From IMG/VR virus record IMGVR_UViG_3300012930_000002, positions 1-64,000 of that record: a stretch of 64,000 bases of DNA. One strand, given 5' to 3'. Origin of the DNA: a virus. The notes under the pieces are model-generated. The model saw only the letters and a program-made list of their open reading frames with translations, was not told the DNA's origin and ran no database searches. Each line of letters begins with the position of its first letter. Positions within the stretch are counted from its first letter, which is position 1. The position numbers and the translations under genes are program-made. Below are positions 33,955-40,949 of the stretch, in pieces.

Positions 33955-34138
33955 AGAAATGGATTTTTTCCGTTTACACTTGGATTTTTGAAGTGTAAAC
34001 CAAGGAAGTGACACAGACTCAATGAATTATAGTCAATTTTCTATTAAAGTTTACACTTCAAAACTACATAGAACGCGCTCATGCGCATGCGCGCGCACCG
34101 TCGATTGGAATTTGAGGCTCCATCTGTAAACTGTAAAC
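33906..34138. repeat. TGTAAAC box array, origin or operator candidate
   Basis: Seven copies of TGTAAAC or its complement lie at 33906, 33918, 33972 (inverted), 33994, 34049 (inverted), 34125 and 34132. Two form a perfect 10-bp inverted repeat, GTTTACACTT (33972-33981) and AAGTGTAAAC (33991-34000). A degenerate direct repeat of about 37 bases covers 33918-33954 and 33994-34030. GC-alternating DNA (34081-34097) follows. Location between the two helicase genes suits a replication origin or a shared operator. Confidence 0.65.
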
Positions 34139-34149
34139 GGAGGTTTTCA

Positions 34150-35445
34150 ATGGAATCAATAGTTAGCTACGACGACGATGATCTAGCGGTGGAGTTTGAC
34201 GAGCAGCCGAGCGGTCAAGTTGCCACAGAGTTTCTGACCGGAAGCGCCGGCACGGGCAAGAGCTACGAGGTTAACCGGCGCATCGAGGTCAATCCGAGCT
34301 ATGCACTAATCGCCGCCACAACCGGCATTGCCGCTATCAACCTTGGCGAAGGTGTGACCACGATCAACGCCGCCCTTGGCTACTTCGACACCGAAAGCCT
34401 GATCGACAGCTACGTGCAAGGCTGGTTGACAAAGCGGCTGCGAAAGATTGCCAAGATGGGCTATGAGAACCTGGTGATTGACGAAGTGTCGATGATGGCT
34501 GCTGAGCAACTGGACTGTATTGTCAAGGCGATGGATGAGGTAGGAAGCATGGGGCTTGTGCTGACCGGCGACTTTTGCCAGCTGCCACCGATCAAGGCGC
34601 GTTGGGCATTTGAGGCCGACTGTTGGCGAGAGCGGTTCGAGGGCGAGCACGTAACGAAGCTGACCAAGTGTTGGCGACAGGATGATGTGACCTTTCTAGC
34701 AGCACTAGCGGCGATTCGGCGCGGCGACGGCGACCAAGGGGTTGAACTACTTGACCAATGTAGTATCACCTACGCCAGCAACAATGCGCTCGACTTCGCG
34801 GGCACTACACTGGTTAGCAAGAACGATGAAGTCGAGCGATTCAACTGGGTCTGTCATAGCAAGCTGACCACTCCTGCAATGACCGTAAAATCGTTCCGCT
34901 GGGGAAAACAGAAAGGTGAGTGGAAACTGGTGCCTGAACGGTTGGAGTTAAAACAAGGCGCATATGTAATGATTCTCGCGAATAAGCGATGGAATCCAGA
35001 TGACGGCGATGGATTCGAATATGTCAACGGGGACTGCGGCGATATTGTCAGCGTCGATAAGACAAGCGGTGTTTTCACCGTAGCGCTCAAGCGAGATGGG
35101 CGAGAAGTGCGAGTGACGCCGATTACCCGCCGCAATGAGCAAAAAGAGCGACCTGCCGACGAAAGCGAGCGGACATATTTTGATGAAATAAAGAAGCGAT
35201 GGATAGTAGGCGAGATTAGCTACGTGCCGCTGCGACTGGCCTATGCGAGCACTGTTCATAAGAGCCAAGGACTGTCACTGGACGCAGTGCAGATCAACTT
35301 GACTAATGCGTTTTTTGGAAGCCCGGCAATGGCATATGTCGCACTTTCACGCTGTCGAGCCGTTAGCGGACTGCGGATCGTCGGCGACAGGGACACGTTA
35401 AGACGGCGGGTGAAAACTGATCCAAAGGTGCTACGGTTTTTGTAA
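34150..35445 (+). CDS. Pif1/RecD-like superfamily 1B helicase
   Basis: 431 residues from the ATG at 34150, preceded by CGGAGG. Motif I is FLTGSAGTGKSYEV, motif II VIDEVSMM, motif III LTGDFCQLPPIKARW. The C-terminal 2B/SH3-type region ends with TVHKSQGLSLDAVQI and YVALSRCRAVSGLRIVG, the Pif1/Dda signature. Acts as a 5'-3' DNA helicase, probably at replication or recombination forks. It lies directly after the box array. Confidence 0.9.
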   Translation: MESIVSYDDDDLAVEFDEQPSGQVATEFLTGSAGTGKSYEVNRRIEVNPSYALIAATTGIAAINLGEGVTTINAALGYFDTESLIDSYVQGWLTKRLRKIAKMGYENLVIDEVSMMAAEQLDCIVKAMDEVGSMGLVLTGDFCQLPPIKARWAFEADCWRERFEGEHVTKLTKCWRQDDVTFLAALAAIRRGDGDQGVELLDQCSITYASNNALDFAGTTLVSKNDEVERFNWVCHSKLTTPAMTVKSFRWGKQKGEWKLVPERLELKQGAYVMILANKRWNPDDGDGFEYVNGDCGDIVSVDKTSGVFTVALKRDGREVRVTPITRRNEQKERPADESERTYFDEIKKRWIVGEISYVPLRLAYASTVHKSQGLSLDAVQINLTNAFFGSPAMAYVALSRCRAVSGLRIVGDRDTLRRRVKTDPKVLRFL

Positions 35446-35486
35446 TGCGTATCATAATCCCCCCTGCCAAAGAAGGAGACAACGTG

Positions 35487-35627
35487 ATGCGCGACGGCCT
35501 GTATCAAGTCACAACGCGCTATTTGACGGCCGGGTTCGTGGTCGAGAATGGCAAAGTAACAATATATGCACCGATCCTGAGAGCGCGATTAAGCTACTGG
35601 ATGACGGTAGCGGTGAGAATTGGCTAA
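35487..35627 (+). CDS. Small phage protein, 46 aa
   Basis: GAAGGAGACAACGTG precedes the ATG at 35487, a better start than the ATG at 35445. MRDGLYQVTTRYLTAGFVVE then APILRARLSYWMTVA: this 'LYQVTTRYLTAGFVVE' pattern is widespread in phage and prophage small proteins of unknown function. Confidence 0.75.
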   Translation: MRDGLYQVTTRYLTAGFVVENGKVTIYAPILRARLSYWMTVAVRIG

Positions 35628-35646
35628 CGAGAGGGGAGACAGCGTG

Positions 35647-35964
35647 ATGGACGATTATCCGACCGATGACGAACTGGAGCGGATTACCAAGTGGCCACAC
35701 GATGATCCTGCCGGCTGGTTTAAATATGTGCGCTCGGTTGGAAACTACTGGAGCGATCAACCTCCGTGGGGCTGGCACGAAGAGACTGCGGACGATGACG
35801 GTAAGCAGGTTAAAGAGATTCACGTTTCAACGGGCGGCTGGTCTGGCAACGAAGACATTATCCTCGCGATGCAACAGAACTTTGTCTTATGGTCGCTCAA
35901 TTGGTACCAGCACCAGACCGGCGGACATTACATCTTTCGGCTACATCCAGCACTTGGAGAATGA
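35647..35964 (+). CDS. Hypothetical protein, 105 aa
   Basis: AGAGGGGAGACAGCGTG precedes the ATG at 35647. Trp- and Asp-rich (WPHDDPAGWFKYVRSVGNYW), then KQVKEIHVSTGGWSGNEDII and FVLWSLNWYQHQTGGHYIF, a pattern I recall from small phage proteins of unknown role. Confidence 0.65.
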   Translation: MDDYPTDDELERITKWPHDDPAGWFKYVRSVGNYWSDQPPWGWHEETADDDGKQVKEIHVSTGGWSGNEDIILAMQQNFVLWSLNWYQHQTGGHYIFRLHPALGE

Positions 35965-36155
35965 CGGCGATGAGACAACTACCACGAAGCATCAAGAGTT
36001 TCCTTTGTTACAACCTGCATATCCACGTTGACCTGAATCACGGGCCGTTCGAGGACGGTAGCTATCAGAGCTGGTGTCATTGGTGCGGCTGGCGAAAGTC
36101 CTACGCGATTGGATTCAAGGGGATGCTCACATCGCGATTTATGGAGTGGGAGTAA
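35961..36155 (+). CDS. Small protein with CHWCGW motif, 64 aa
   Basis: Begins MTAMRQLPRSIKSFLCYNLH; contains SWCHWCGWRKSYAIGFKGML, a single CxxC. Four-base overlap with the previous gene and TAATG with the next. Its start ATGACGGCGATGA is repeated at the next gene. Confidence 0.55.
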   Translation: MTAMRQLPRSIKSFLCYNLHIHVDLNHGPFEDGSYQSWCHWCGWRKSYAIGFKGMLTSRFMEWE

Positions 36156-36343
36156 TGACGGCGATGACGACAGCAGTAGTAACCGACAAGTTCAAGGTTC
36201 ACGTTTGGGTCTGCGGTGATTACGCCAGTGCCTATGAGTTCAATACTCGCGAAGAAGCACGGGCAGATATTGAATCGCGCCAGCCGATGCTTGCTTGTCA
36301 TTGCTATTACGAAACGGAGGAGCCAGATGACGATAGCAACTAG
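36155..36343 (+). CDS. Small beta protein, 62 aa
   Basis: Begins MTAMTTAVVTDKFKVHVWVC; the strand pattern and CHCYYETEEPDDD tail look coding. No family recognised. Confidence 0.5.
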   Translation: MTAMTTAVVTDKFKVHVWVCGDYASAYEFNTREEARADIESRQPMLACHCYYETEEPDDDSN

Positions 36344-36470
36344 GCTAGAGCGGCTAGAGACACTGTATGCCGCCCTCGTCCGTCACCAATCCGACCTGCA
36401 TAACTGGCGGTGGATAGAAGTGCTGGCAGCAATGAAAGCGATAGGAGAAACCGATGAGCAAAATACTTGA
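36327..36470 (+). CDS. Small helical protein, 47 aa
   Basis: MTIATRLERLETLYAALVRH; a short coiled coil. Overlaps the neighbours by 17 bases on both sides; GGAGCC is before the start. Function unknown. Confidence 0.5.
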   Translation: MTIATRLERLETLYAALVRHQSDLHNWRWIEVLAAMKAIGETDEQNT

Positions 36471-36900
36471 TCCGAATCGTCGCTATGTTGTCGGCTTCGT
36501 CTTCTCTCTTGATCGCCATAATGTTCTCCTGATCCGCAAAAAGCGTCCAGTTTGGCAAGAGGGAAAGCTAAACGGTATCGGCGGTGCAATCGAGACAGGT
36601 GAGACGCCAACCGCCGCAATGGTCCGCGAGTTTGCTGAAGAATGCGGGATAGTCTTACCGCTCCAAGCGTGGCAGTTGTTTGCCTCAATTCGCGATAGTC
36701 GCGGTTGGTGGGTTGATTTTTTCTACGCTTGGCACGGTGAGATAGGCGATGCGCGATCGTTGACCGATGAGGACGTTGAGTTAGTGCCGGTCAGTTTTAT
36801 CAGCAATGCCAAGTGCTTACCAAGTCTTCGCTGGCTGATTCCAATGGCGTTGTCAATGAGCAGCGAGAGTCATCGTGGTTATGAGATTCAAGAGAGGTAG
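36454..36900 (+). CDS. Nudix hydrolase, 148 aa
   Basis: Complete Nudix box at residues 44-66: GGAIETGETPTAAMVREFAE, then ECG-I, with the REFAEE catalytic metal-binding glutamates. The N-terminal strand VVGFVFSLDRHNVLLIRKK and KLNGIGGAIE fit MutT/NudF-type folds. Likely removes damaged or regulatory nucleoside diphosphate derivatives. Position next to DNA modification genes may indicate nucleotide-pool cleaning, which is inference. Confidence 0.9.
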   Translation: MSKILDPNRRYVVGFVFSLDRHNVLLIRKKRPVWQEGKLNGIGGAIETGETPTAAMVREFAEECGIVLPLQAWQLFASIRDSRGWWVDFFYAWHGEIGDARSLTDEDVELVPVSFISNAKCLPSLRWLIPMALSMSSESHRGYEIQER

Positions 36901-36903
36901 AAC

Positions 36904-37158
36904 GTGGCAAAATCACAGAACCAAACACCAGCGCTATTCGATCTAGGTGAACCAGCAGCCATGACAGCACCCGCAATAGTCACTGTCGATCCTGGCGCAC
37001 TGACGCGATTGCTAACCGAGTACGCCGAGGGCAAGGAGCGGCGGCGCGAGGTGGCGATGGAGTTATGGGCGCACCCTGAAAGTCCGCTGTTTGATGAACT
37101 GATGCGGGCGTTGGAGGCAGCAGAGGCACATGGACAATGGAAGAAAGAACACTTTTAA
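36904..37158 (+). CDS. Hypothetical protein, 84 aa
   Basis: GTG start three bases after the Nudix stop, with AGAGAGG before it. N-terminal part is Ala/Pro-rich; C-terminus is helical (VAMELWAHPESPLFDELMRA). It overlaps the methyltransferase start by 22 bases. Unknown. Confidence 0.5.
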   Translation: MAKSQNQTPALFDLGEPAAMTAPAIVTVDPGALTRLLTEYAEGKERRREVAMELWAHPESPLFDELMRALEAAEAHGQWKKEHF

Positions 37159-37901
37159 CCTTTGGCTCATTGTTCGCAGGTATCGGCGGCTTTGATTTAG
37201 GTCTTGAACGTGCTGGAATGAAATGCAAATGGCAAGTTGAGATTGATGATTATGCATCGAAAGTCCTCGCGAAACACTGGCCCAATGTTACCCGATTTCG
37301 AGACGTGCGGGAGTGTGGAAGGCATAACCTTGCCAACGTTGATCTCATCTGCGGAGGGTTTCCGTGTCAAGACATCAGCAATGCAGGAAAACGAGCGGGA
37401 ATTGACGGAGAGCGCAGCGGATTATGGTCGGAGTACGCAAGAATCATTCGCGAGTTACGACCCCAATACGTGCTCGTGGAAAACGTCGCAGCTTTGCTTG
37501 GGCGGGGAATGGGCAGAGTTCTCGGAGACTTGGCCGCGTGCGGGTATGATGCAGAGTGGGACATGTTACCCGCTTGTGCCTTTGGTGCCAAACATATCCG
37601 TGAAAGACTTTGGATATTATCCTACCCCTACGAAAAGCGACCACAAAGGCGCATCTTCGGGATGTGGAAAGATCAAGAACGAAGAACTTTCGATGCTTCG
37701 TTATTATCTATTCAGCTTGGAGCCAATCATTGGGACGCTTTACCCTCATCCAGAGTTTGTCGAGTGGCTAATGGGATTCCCAATAGGGCACACAGAACTA
37801 TGACGGTTGGGAATAGTATCGTCCCCCAAATCGCAGAATGGATCGGACGAAGAATCATAGCCGCAGAGGAGCATGGAGCATGGAAAGCACGGAACTTTTA
37901 G
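37137..37901 (+). CDS. DNA cytosine-5 methyltransferase, compact
   Basis: 254 residues, short for the family (usually 330 or more) because the target-recognition part is small. Motif I FGSLFAGIGGFDLGLERAG, motif IV GGFPCQDIS with the catalytic Cys, motif VI LVENVAALL, motif VIII-like HIRERLWILSY, and motif IX/X NRAHRTMTVGNSIVPQIAEW. All catalytic motifs are present, so it should be active. A second 188-codon frame lies entirely inside it. It probably protects phage DNA from host restriction. Confidence 0.9.
   Translation: MEERTLLTFGSLFAGIGGFDLGLERAGMKCKWQVEIDDYASKVLAKHWPNVTRFRDVRECGRHNLANVDLICGGFPCQDISNAGKRAGIDGERSGLWSEYARIIRELRPQYVLVENVAALLGRGMGRVLGDLAACGYDAEWDMLPACAFGAKHIRERLWILSYPYEKRPQRRIFGMWKDQERRTFDASLLSIQLGANHWDALPSSRVCRVANGIPNRAHRTMTVGNSIVPQIAEWIGRRIIAAEEHGAWKARNF
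37237..37803 (+). CDS. Overprinted frame inside the C5 methyltransferase gene, 188 aa
   Basis: The +1 frame stays open from a TTG at 37237 (ATGs at 37246, 37252 and 37381) to TGA at 37803. Its product holds ESFASYDPNTCSWKTSQLCL, WAEFSETWPRAGMMQSGTC, FGYYPTPTKSDHKG and EFVEWLMGFPIGHTEL. From memory these motifs mark a recurrent, usually unnamed phage protein family often found near methyltransferases. They lie exactly over methyltransferase motifs VI to IX. No convincing ribosome binding site was found, so expression is uncertain. Confidence 0.5.
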   Translation: MRLMIMHRKSSRNTGPMLPDFETCGSVEGITLPTLISSAEGFRVKTSAMQENERELTESAADYGRSTQESFASYDPNTCSWKTSQLCLGGEWAEFSETWPRAGMMQSGTCYPLVPLVPNISVKDFGYYPTPTKSDHKGASSGCGKIKNEELSMLRYYLFSLEPIIGTLYPHPEFVEWLMGFPIGHTEL

Positions 37902-40156
37902 GTGAGCGGGATTATACTGATTTTCTAGCGAGCAAGCGACTGGTTGCGCCCGCTACTGGCATTGAGATCGACCGCGCCGATTTGCACCCTGCCATGTTTC
38001 CCTTTCAGGCGGACGTAACAACTTGGGCGCTACGTAAGGGCCGTGCGGCAATGTTTCTAGATTGCGTCGCGGGATCATCGCGAATACTGACATCGCAAGG
38101 CTACCAACCTATTCAAGAGCGGAATCGGCAATGGACAGAAATTTATTCGCTGTCACCAACAGGTCCGGTTGTTACTCCTGCTTTTATCTTTAAGAAGGGC
38201 AATGCGGGCCTATTACGTATTCGCACTCAAGGCGGCAGAACTATTGAGATCGCTTCACGGCATCTATTCTTAACGTCTTCCGGCTGGCTTTTGGCTTCCG
38301 AGATCGAGGTCGGCGTATCGCTTGCAGTATCCGACGCCGACCGTCTTCTGTCCATTTTGGAATCCGGCCAGTTAGTTCAGCACGAAGATGATCGCCATTG
38401 GTCGGATACAATTCAAGATTGTCAGGCTCGTTACACTGTTTCCCCTTCGCAGTGTTCTTATGGTGAACCACCTCTTCGGGGCGCAAGTATCGCCCAATTA
38501 CCATTTCTATCACAAGTCGGTGTTCAAGAACTCGCCCCGCTTTTGAGGCAAATGGATGTTCGGGACAATAAATTGAAACGTACCCATCCGCGTCTAAGTA
38601 TCGGCCGCCTTTCCATGCGGGATTATGTGACCCCGGCAAGCTATGCTGAGAGTGACGCGGGATATTGTTCCTTTTCATCGTTTGCCAAATGGTATTCTTT
38701 GAATAGCCAAGAACTATTCCGACCTGCTTCATCCGATAGCCCTGAGCAGTCAATTCCCGAATTTTCTCAATCTCATCAAGTTGAAGATTATATAAGCGAG
38801 GTCGTCCAGTTTTCATGCTTAGAAGTATACCATGATCCTATAGTCAGTGTCGAGAAAGTAGATGCGGCGGACTATTATGATATGTACGTACCCGGCTATC
38901 ACAATTACCTTGCAGAAGGTATGTGGCATCATAATACAGGTCTTGGCAAATCGTTCTGTCAAATTGAATGGGCGCGCATCCTCAATAACCAGGGTTACTG
39001 CGTGTTGATAGTAGCCCCTCTCGCTGTCGCTAAACAAACTGTGCGCGAGGCTGCGAAGTGGGGTACGGCAATCGAGTATGTGCGAGAGCCGGCAGCAATC
39101 AGCGGCACAACTGAAACGATCATCACCAACTATGAACACGTGCAGAAGTTCGATATGCGGCAGTTTGGCGGCGTGGTACTGGACGAATCAAGCATCCTCA
39201 AGTCGCAAGACGGTAAGACACGTACACGGTTGATTGAAATGTGCCGCGAGATACCTTTCCGCCTATGCTGCACGGCCACCCCTGCACCAAACGACATTAG
39301 CGAGATTGCCAACCATGCTGAGTTCTTAGGATTGATGTCCCGCACTGAAATGCTCGCCCATTTCTTCGTTCACGGTGACACCGGCTGGCGACTGAAAGGT
39401 CACGCTAGCGAACCGTTCTATCGCTGGCTGGCGTCCTGGGGGATGTCAGTGAAGAAGCCGAGCGACCTGGGCTACGAGGACGGTGCATTCATCTTGCCAC
39501 CGCTTACCATCACTCCGCACTTTGTTCAAACCGACTGGAAGCCGGACGGGATGCTATTCAGCGTCAAGTTACGTGGCATCGGCGAACGGTCACAAGCACG
39601 GAAGGCGACACTGCTACCACGTGTTGCGAAAACAGTTGAGATTGTTGAAGCGGAGCCGAACCAACGTTGGCTGATCTTTTGTGACACGAACGATGAATCG
39701 ACGGCATTGAAAAAAGCACTGGATGCAGTCGAGGTCAAGGGCAGCGATACGCTAGATCACAAAGAACGGTCACTGCTTGGATTTGCCAACGGTGACATTC
39801 CGCGACTTGTAAGCAAGACCTCAATTGCGGGCTTTGGTTTGAATCTCCAAGTCTGCTCCCGCGTCCTTTACTGCGGCCTCAGCGACAGTGAGGAAAAGTT
39901 CTATCAAGGCACCCGGCGAGTCTGGCGATTTGGCCAGCCTGATCCCGTTACCGCGCATATCGTGCTGAGCGATGCCGAGTATCCGATCTACGAGAACGTG
40001 ATGAGGAAAGAAGCGAAGGCAGCAGAGATGTCAGCTAACCTGATTCAGAATGTCGCTGCATATGAACGCACCGAGATCAGTTCGCATCTTGGCAGCTTTA
40101 ACTATGCGGACGATCAGGAAATAAAGCTTCCATCTTGGCTTAATGGTGGTGTATAA
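37880..40156 (+). CDS. SNF2/DEAD-like helicase interrupted by an intein
   Basis: 758 residues from the ATG at 37880 (AGAGGAG nine bases before). The first 61 residues include AMFPFQADVTTWALRKGRAA. The P-loop reads FLD | TGLGKSFCQ, split by 291 intein residues. After it come VLIVAPLAVAKQTVREAAKW, motif II VVLDESSILKS, motif III CTATPAPND, and C-terminal SIAGFGLNLQVC with VWRFGQPDPVTAHI, the SNF2 motif VI region. After splicing the protein has about 467 residues. Similar helicases next to methyltransferases are found in phages; the task may be DNA translocation during modification or recombination. Confidence 0.85.
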   Translation: MESTELLGERDYTDFLASKRLVAPATGIEIDRADLHPAMFPFQADVTTWALRKGRAAMFLDCVAGSSRILTSQGYQPIQERNRQWTEIYSLSPTGPVVTPAFIFKKGNAGLLRIRTQGGRTIEIASRHLFLTSSGWLLASEIEVGVSLAVSDADRLLSILESGQLVQHEDDRHWSDTIQDCQARYTVSPSQCSYGEPPLRGASIAQLPFLSQVGVQELAPLLRQMDVRDNKLKRTHPRLSIGRLSMRDYVTPASYAESDAGYCSFSSFAKWYSLNSQELFRPASSDSPEQSIPEFSQSHQVEDYISEVVQFSCLEVYHDPIVSVEKVDAADYYDMYVPGYHNYLAEGMWHHNTGLGKSFCQIEWARILNNQGYCVLIVAPLAVAKQTVREAAKWGTAIEYVREPAAISGTTETIITNYEHVQKFDMRQFGGVVLDESSILKSQDGKTRTRLIEMCREIPFRLCCTATPAPNDISEIANHAEFLGLMSRTEMLAHFFVHGDTGWRLKGHASEPFYRWLASWGMSVKKPSDLGYEDGAFILPPLTITPHFVQTDWKPDGMLFSVKLRGIGERSQARKATLLPRVAKTVEIVEAEPNQRWLIFCDTNDESTALKKALDAVEVKGSDTLDHKERSLLGFANGDIPRLVSKTSIAGFGLNLQVCSRVLYCGLSDSEEKFYQGTRRVWRFGQPDPVTAHIVLSDAEYPIYENVMRKEAKAAEMSANLIQNVAAYERTEISSHLGSFNYADDQEIKLPSWLNGGV
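38241..38816 (-). CDS. HNH homing endonuclease encoded antisense to the intein
   Basis: 191 residues. N-terminal HTH (EIEKIRELTAQGYRMKQVG, then LGYSKNTIWQTMKR), a linker with HNPAWKGGRYLDADGYVSI, and an HNH_3-type core: EHRLVIEMVIGRYLRPEEVV, HHKNTAKGKQCNEPDNLEL, then YPTNGDHLRAEL. Basic C-terminus. The gene lies wholly within the intein coding region on the other strand, and the two reading frames are both open. It has its own promoter-like sequence. It would cut intein-free helicase alleles. Confidence 0.85.
   Translation of the reverse strand: MKTGRPRLYNLQLDEIEKIRELTAQGYRMKQVGIVLGYSKNTIWQTMKRNNIPRHSQHSLPGSHNPAWKGGRYLDADGYVSIYCPEHPFASKAGRVLEHRLVIEMVIGRYLRPEEVVHHKNTAKGKQCNEPDNLELYPTNGDHLRAELTGRIPKWTEDGRRRILQAIRRPRSRKPKASRKTLRIDAVKRSQ
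38824..38853 (-). promoter_or_regulatory. Leaderless promoter for the antisense endonuclease
   Basis: On the minus strand TCGACA (38853-38848), 18-base spacer, TATACT (38829-38824). The ATG at 38816 starts seven bases after the -10 box, so the transcript would be leaderless; no Shine-Dalgarno sequence is seen. It lies inside the C-terminal splicing domain of the intein. Confidence 0.6.
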
Positions 40157-40157
40157 T
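40152..40157 (+). promoter_or_regulatory. -10 box of a probable leaderless HNH promoter
   Basis: A perfect TATAAT formed by the last codons of the helicase gene. The GTG at 40164 lies at the expected start point. The -35 region is poor (TTCCAT at 40128-40133), so strength depends on context. Confidence 0.5.
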
Positions 40158-40163
40158 GGTGGC

Positions 40164-40949
40164 GTGAAGATTCCGTTGCCGGTACGTCAAAAAGTCAAGT
40201 GTGCGATCTGTGACAGAACTCTTAGTCGGGTTATTTGGAACTACCCAAAGAATCGGCCTATCGCCTTTTTCTTTTGTAACAACAGCTGCAAGGGGCAATG
40301 GCAAAGAGAACAGCGGGAGGCATTAGGATTTACGCGAGAATGGCTGATAGAGCAGTATATTGTTCTTAAAAAGACGGCTAATGATATTGCTACTGAGATC
40401 GGTCGTGATCCTAAGCGCGTTTGGGAATGGATCAGGGATTATAAAATTGCGACTCGCCCACGTGGAACCGCAACTCATCTGAAAGGCGGCGTGCCGTTTG
40501 GACGTGGCAACATTGGCCGGAAGCATTCACCTGAAATGAAAGCAAAGCTACGAGCTATCGCATTAGCTGACGGTCGCGTTCCTTATGATCCAAAAGTCGG
40601 ACCTCCGTTCAAAGGAAAACGTGGAGCCGAAACACCAAACTGGAAAGGCGGTGTTACGCCAGAGCGACAGGCTTTTTATTCATCGCCTGAATGGGCAAAA
40701 GCGATCAAGGCAGTCTGGCATCGAGCGGATGCAAAATGCGAGCGATGCGGATTAGATCATCGGACGATTGATCGAACAAAGAAACGGTTTCATGTTCATC
40801 ATATCGTTAGCTTTCAAATACGCGAGCTGCGGGCGGTAGTAAGCAATCTCGCATTACTCTGTGATACCTGTCATCGATGGGTACATAGCAAAAGGAATAA
40901 GAACCATGAGTTCATCCGCGAAAGTAATGGCGCAGGCACAGGGCTCTAA
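40164..40949 (+). CDS. HNH endonuclease with zinc finger and HTH
   Basis: 261 residues from the GTG at 40164. An N-terminal zinc ribbon (KCAICDRTLSRVIWNY, FFFCNNSCKGQW) is followed by an HTH (ANDIATEIGRDPKRVWEWIR), a GRKHSPEMKAKLRAIA segment like the NUMOD3 DNA-binding motif, and the HNH core KCERCGLDHRT, FHVHHIVSFQIRE, LALLCDTCHRWVHS. The modular build is typical of homing nucleases. Lies between the helicase and methyltransferase genes and overlaps the latter by 44 bases. Confidence 0.85.
   Translation: MKIPLPVRQKVKCAICDRTLSRVIWNYPKNRPIAFFFCNNSCKGQWQREQREALGFTREWLIEQYIVLKKTANDIATEIGRDPKRVWEWIRDYKIATRPRGTATHLKGGVPFGRGNIGRKHSPEMKAKLRAIALADGRVPYDPKVGPPFKGKRGAETPNWKGGVTPERQAFYSSPEWAKAIKAVWHRADAKCERCGLDHRTIDRTKKRFHVHHIVSFQIRELRAVVSNLALLCDTCHRWVHSKRNKNHEFIRESNGAGTGL

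Larger units (their letters stand above)
38063..38935 (+). other. Intein (291 residues) in the helicase P-loop
   Basis: Starts with Cys1 (CVAGSSRILTSQGYQPIQE, block A), continues with LLRIRTQGGRTIEIASRHLF and LTSSGWLLASEIEVG (block B region), and ends with block F/G: YYDMYVPGYHNYLAEGMW then HHN, followed by Thr as +1 residue. The junction is FLD|C...HN|TGLGKS. The central 150 or so residues do not show LAGLIDADG or HNH motifs on this strand. Instead the opposite strand there carries a complete HNH endonuclease gene (38241-38816). Confidence 0.9.
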
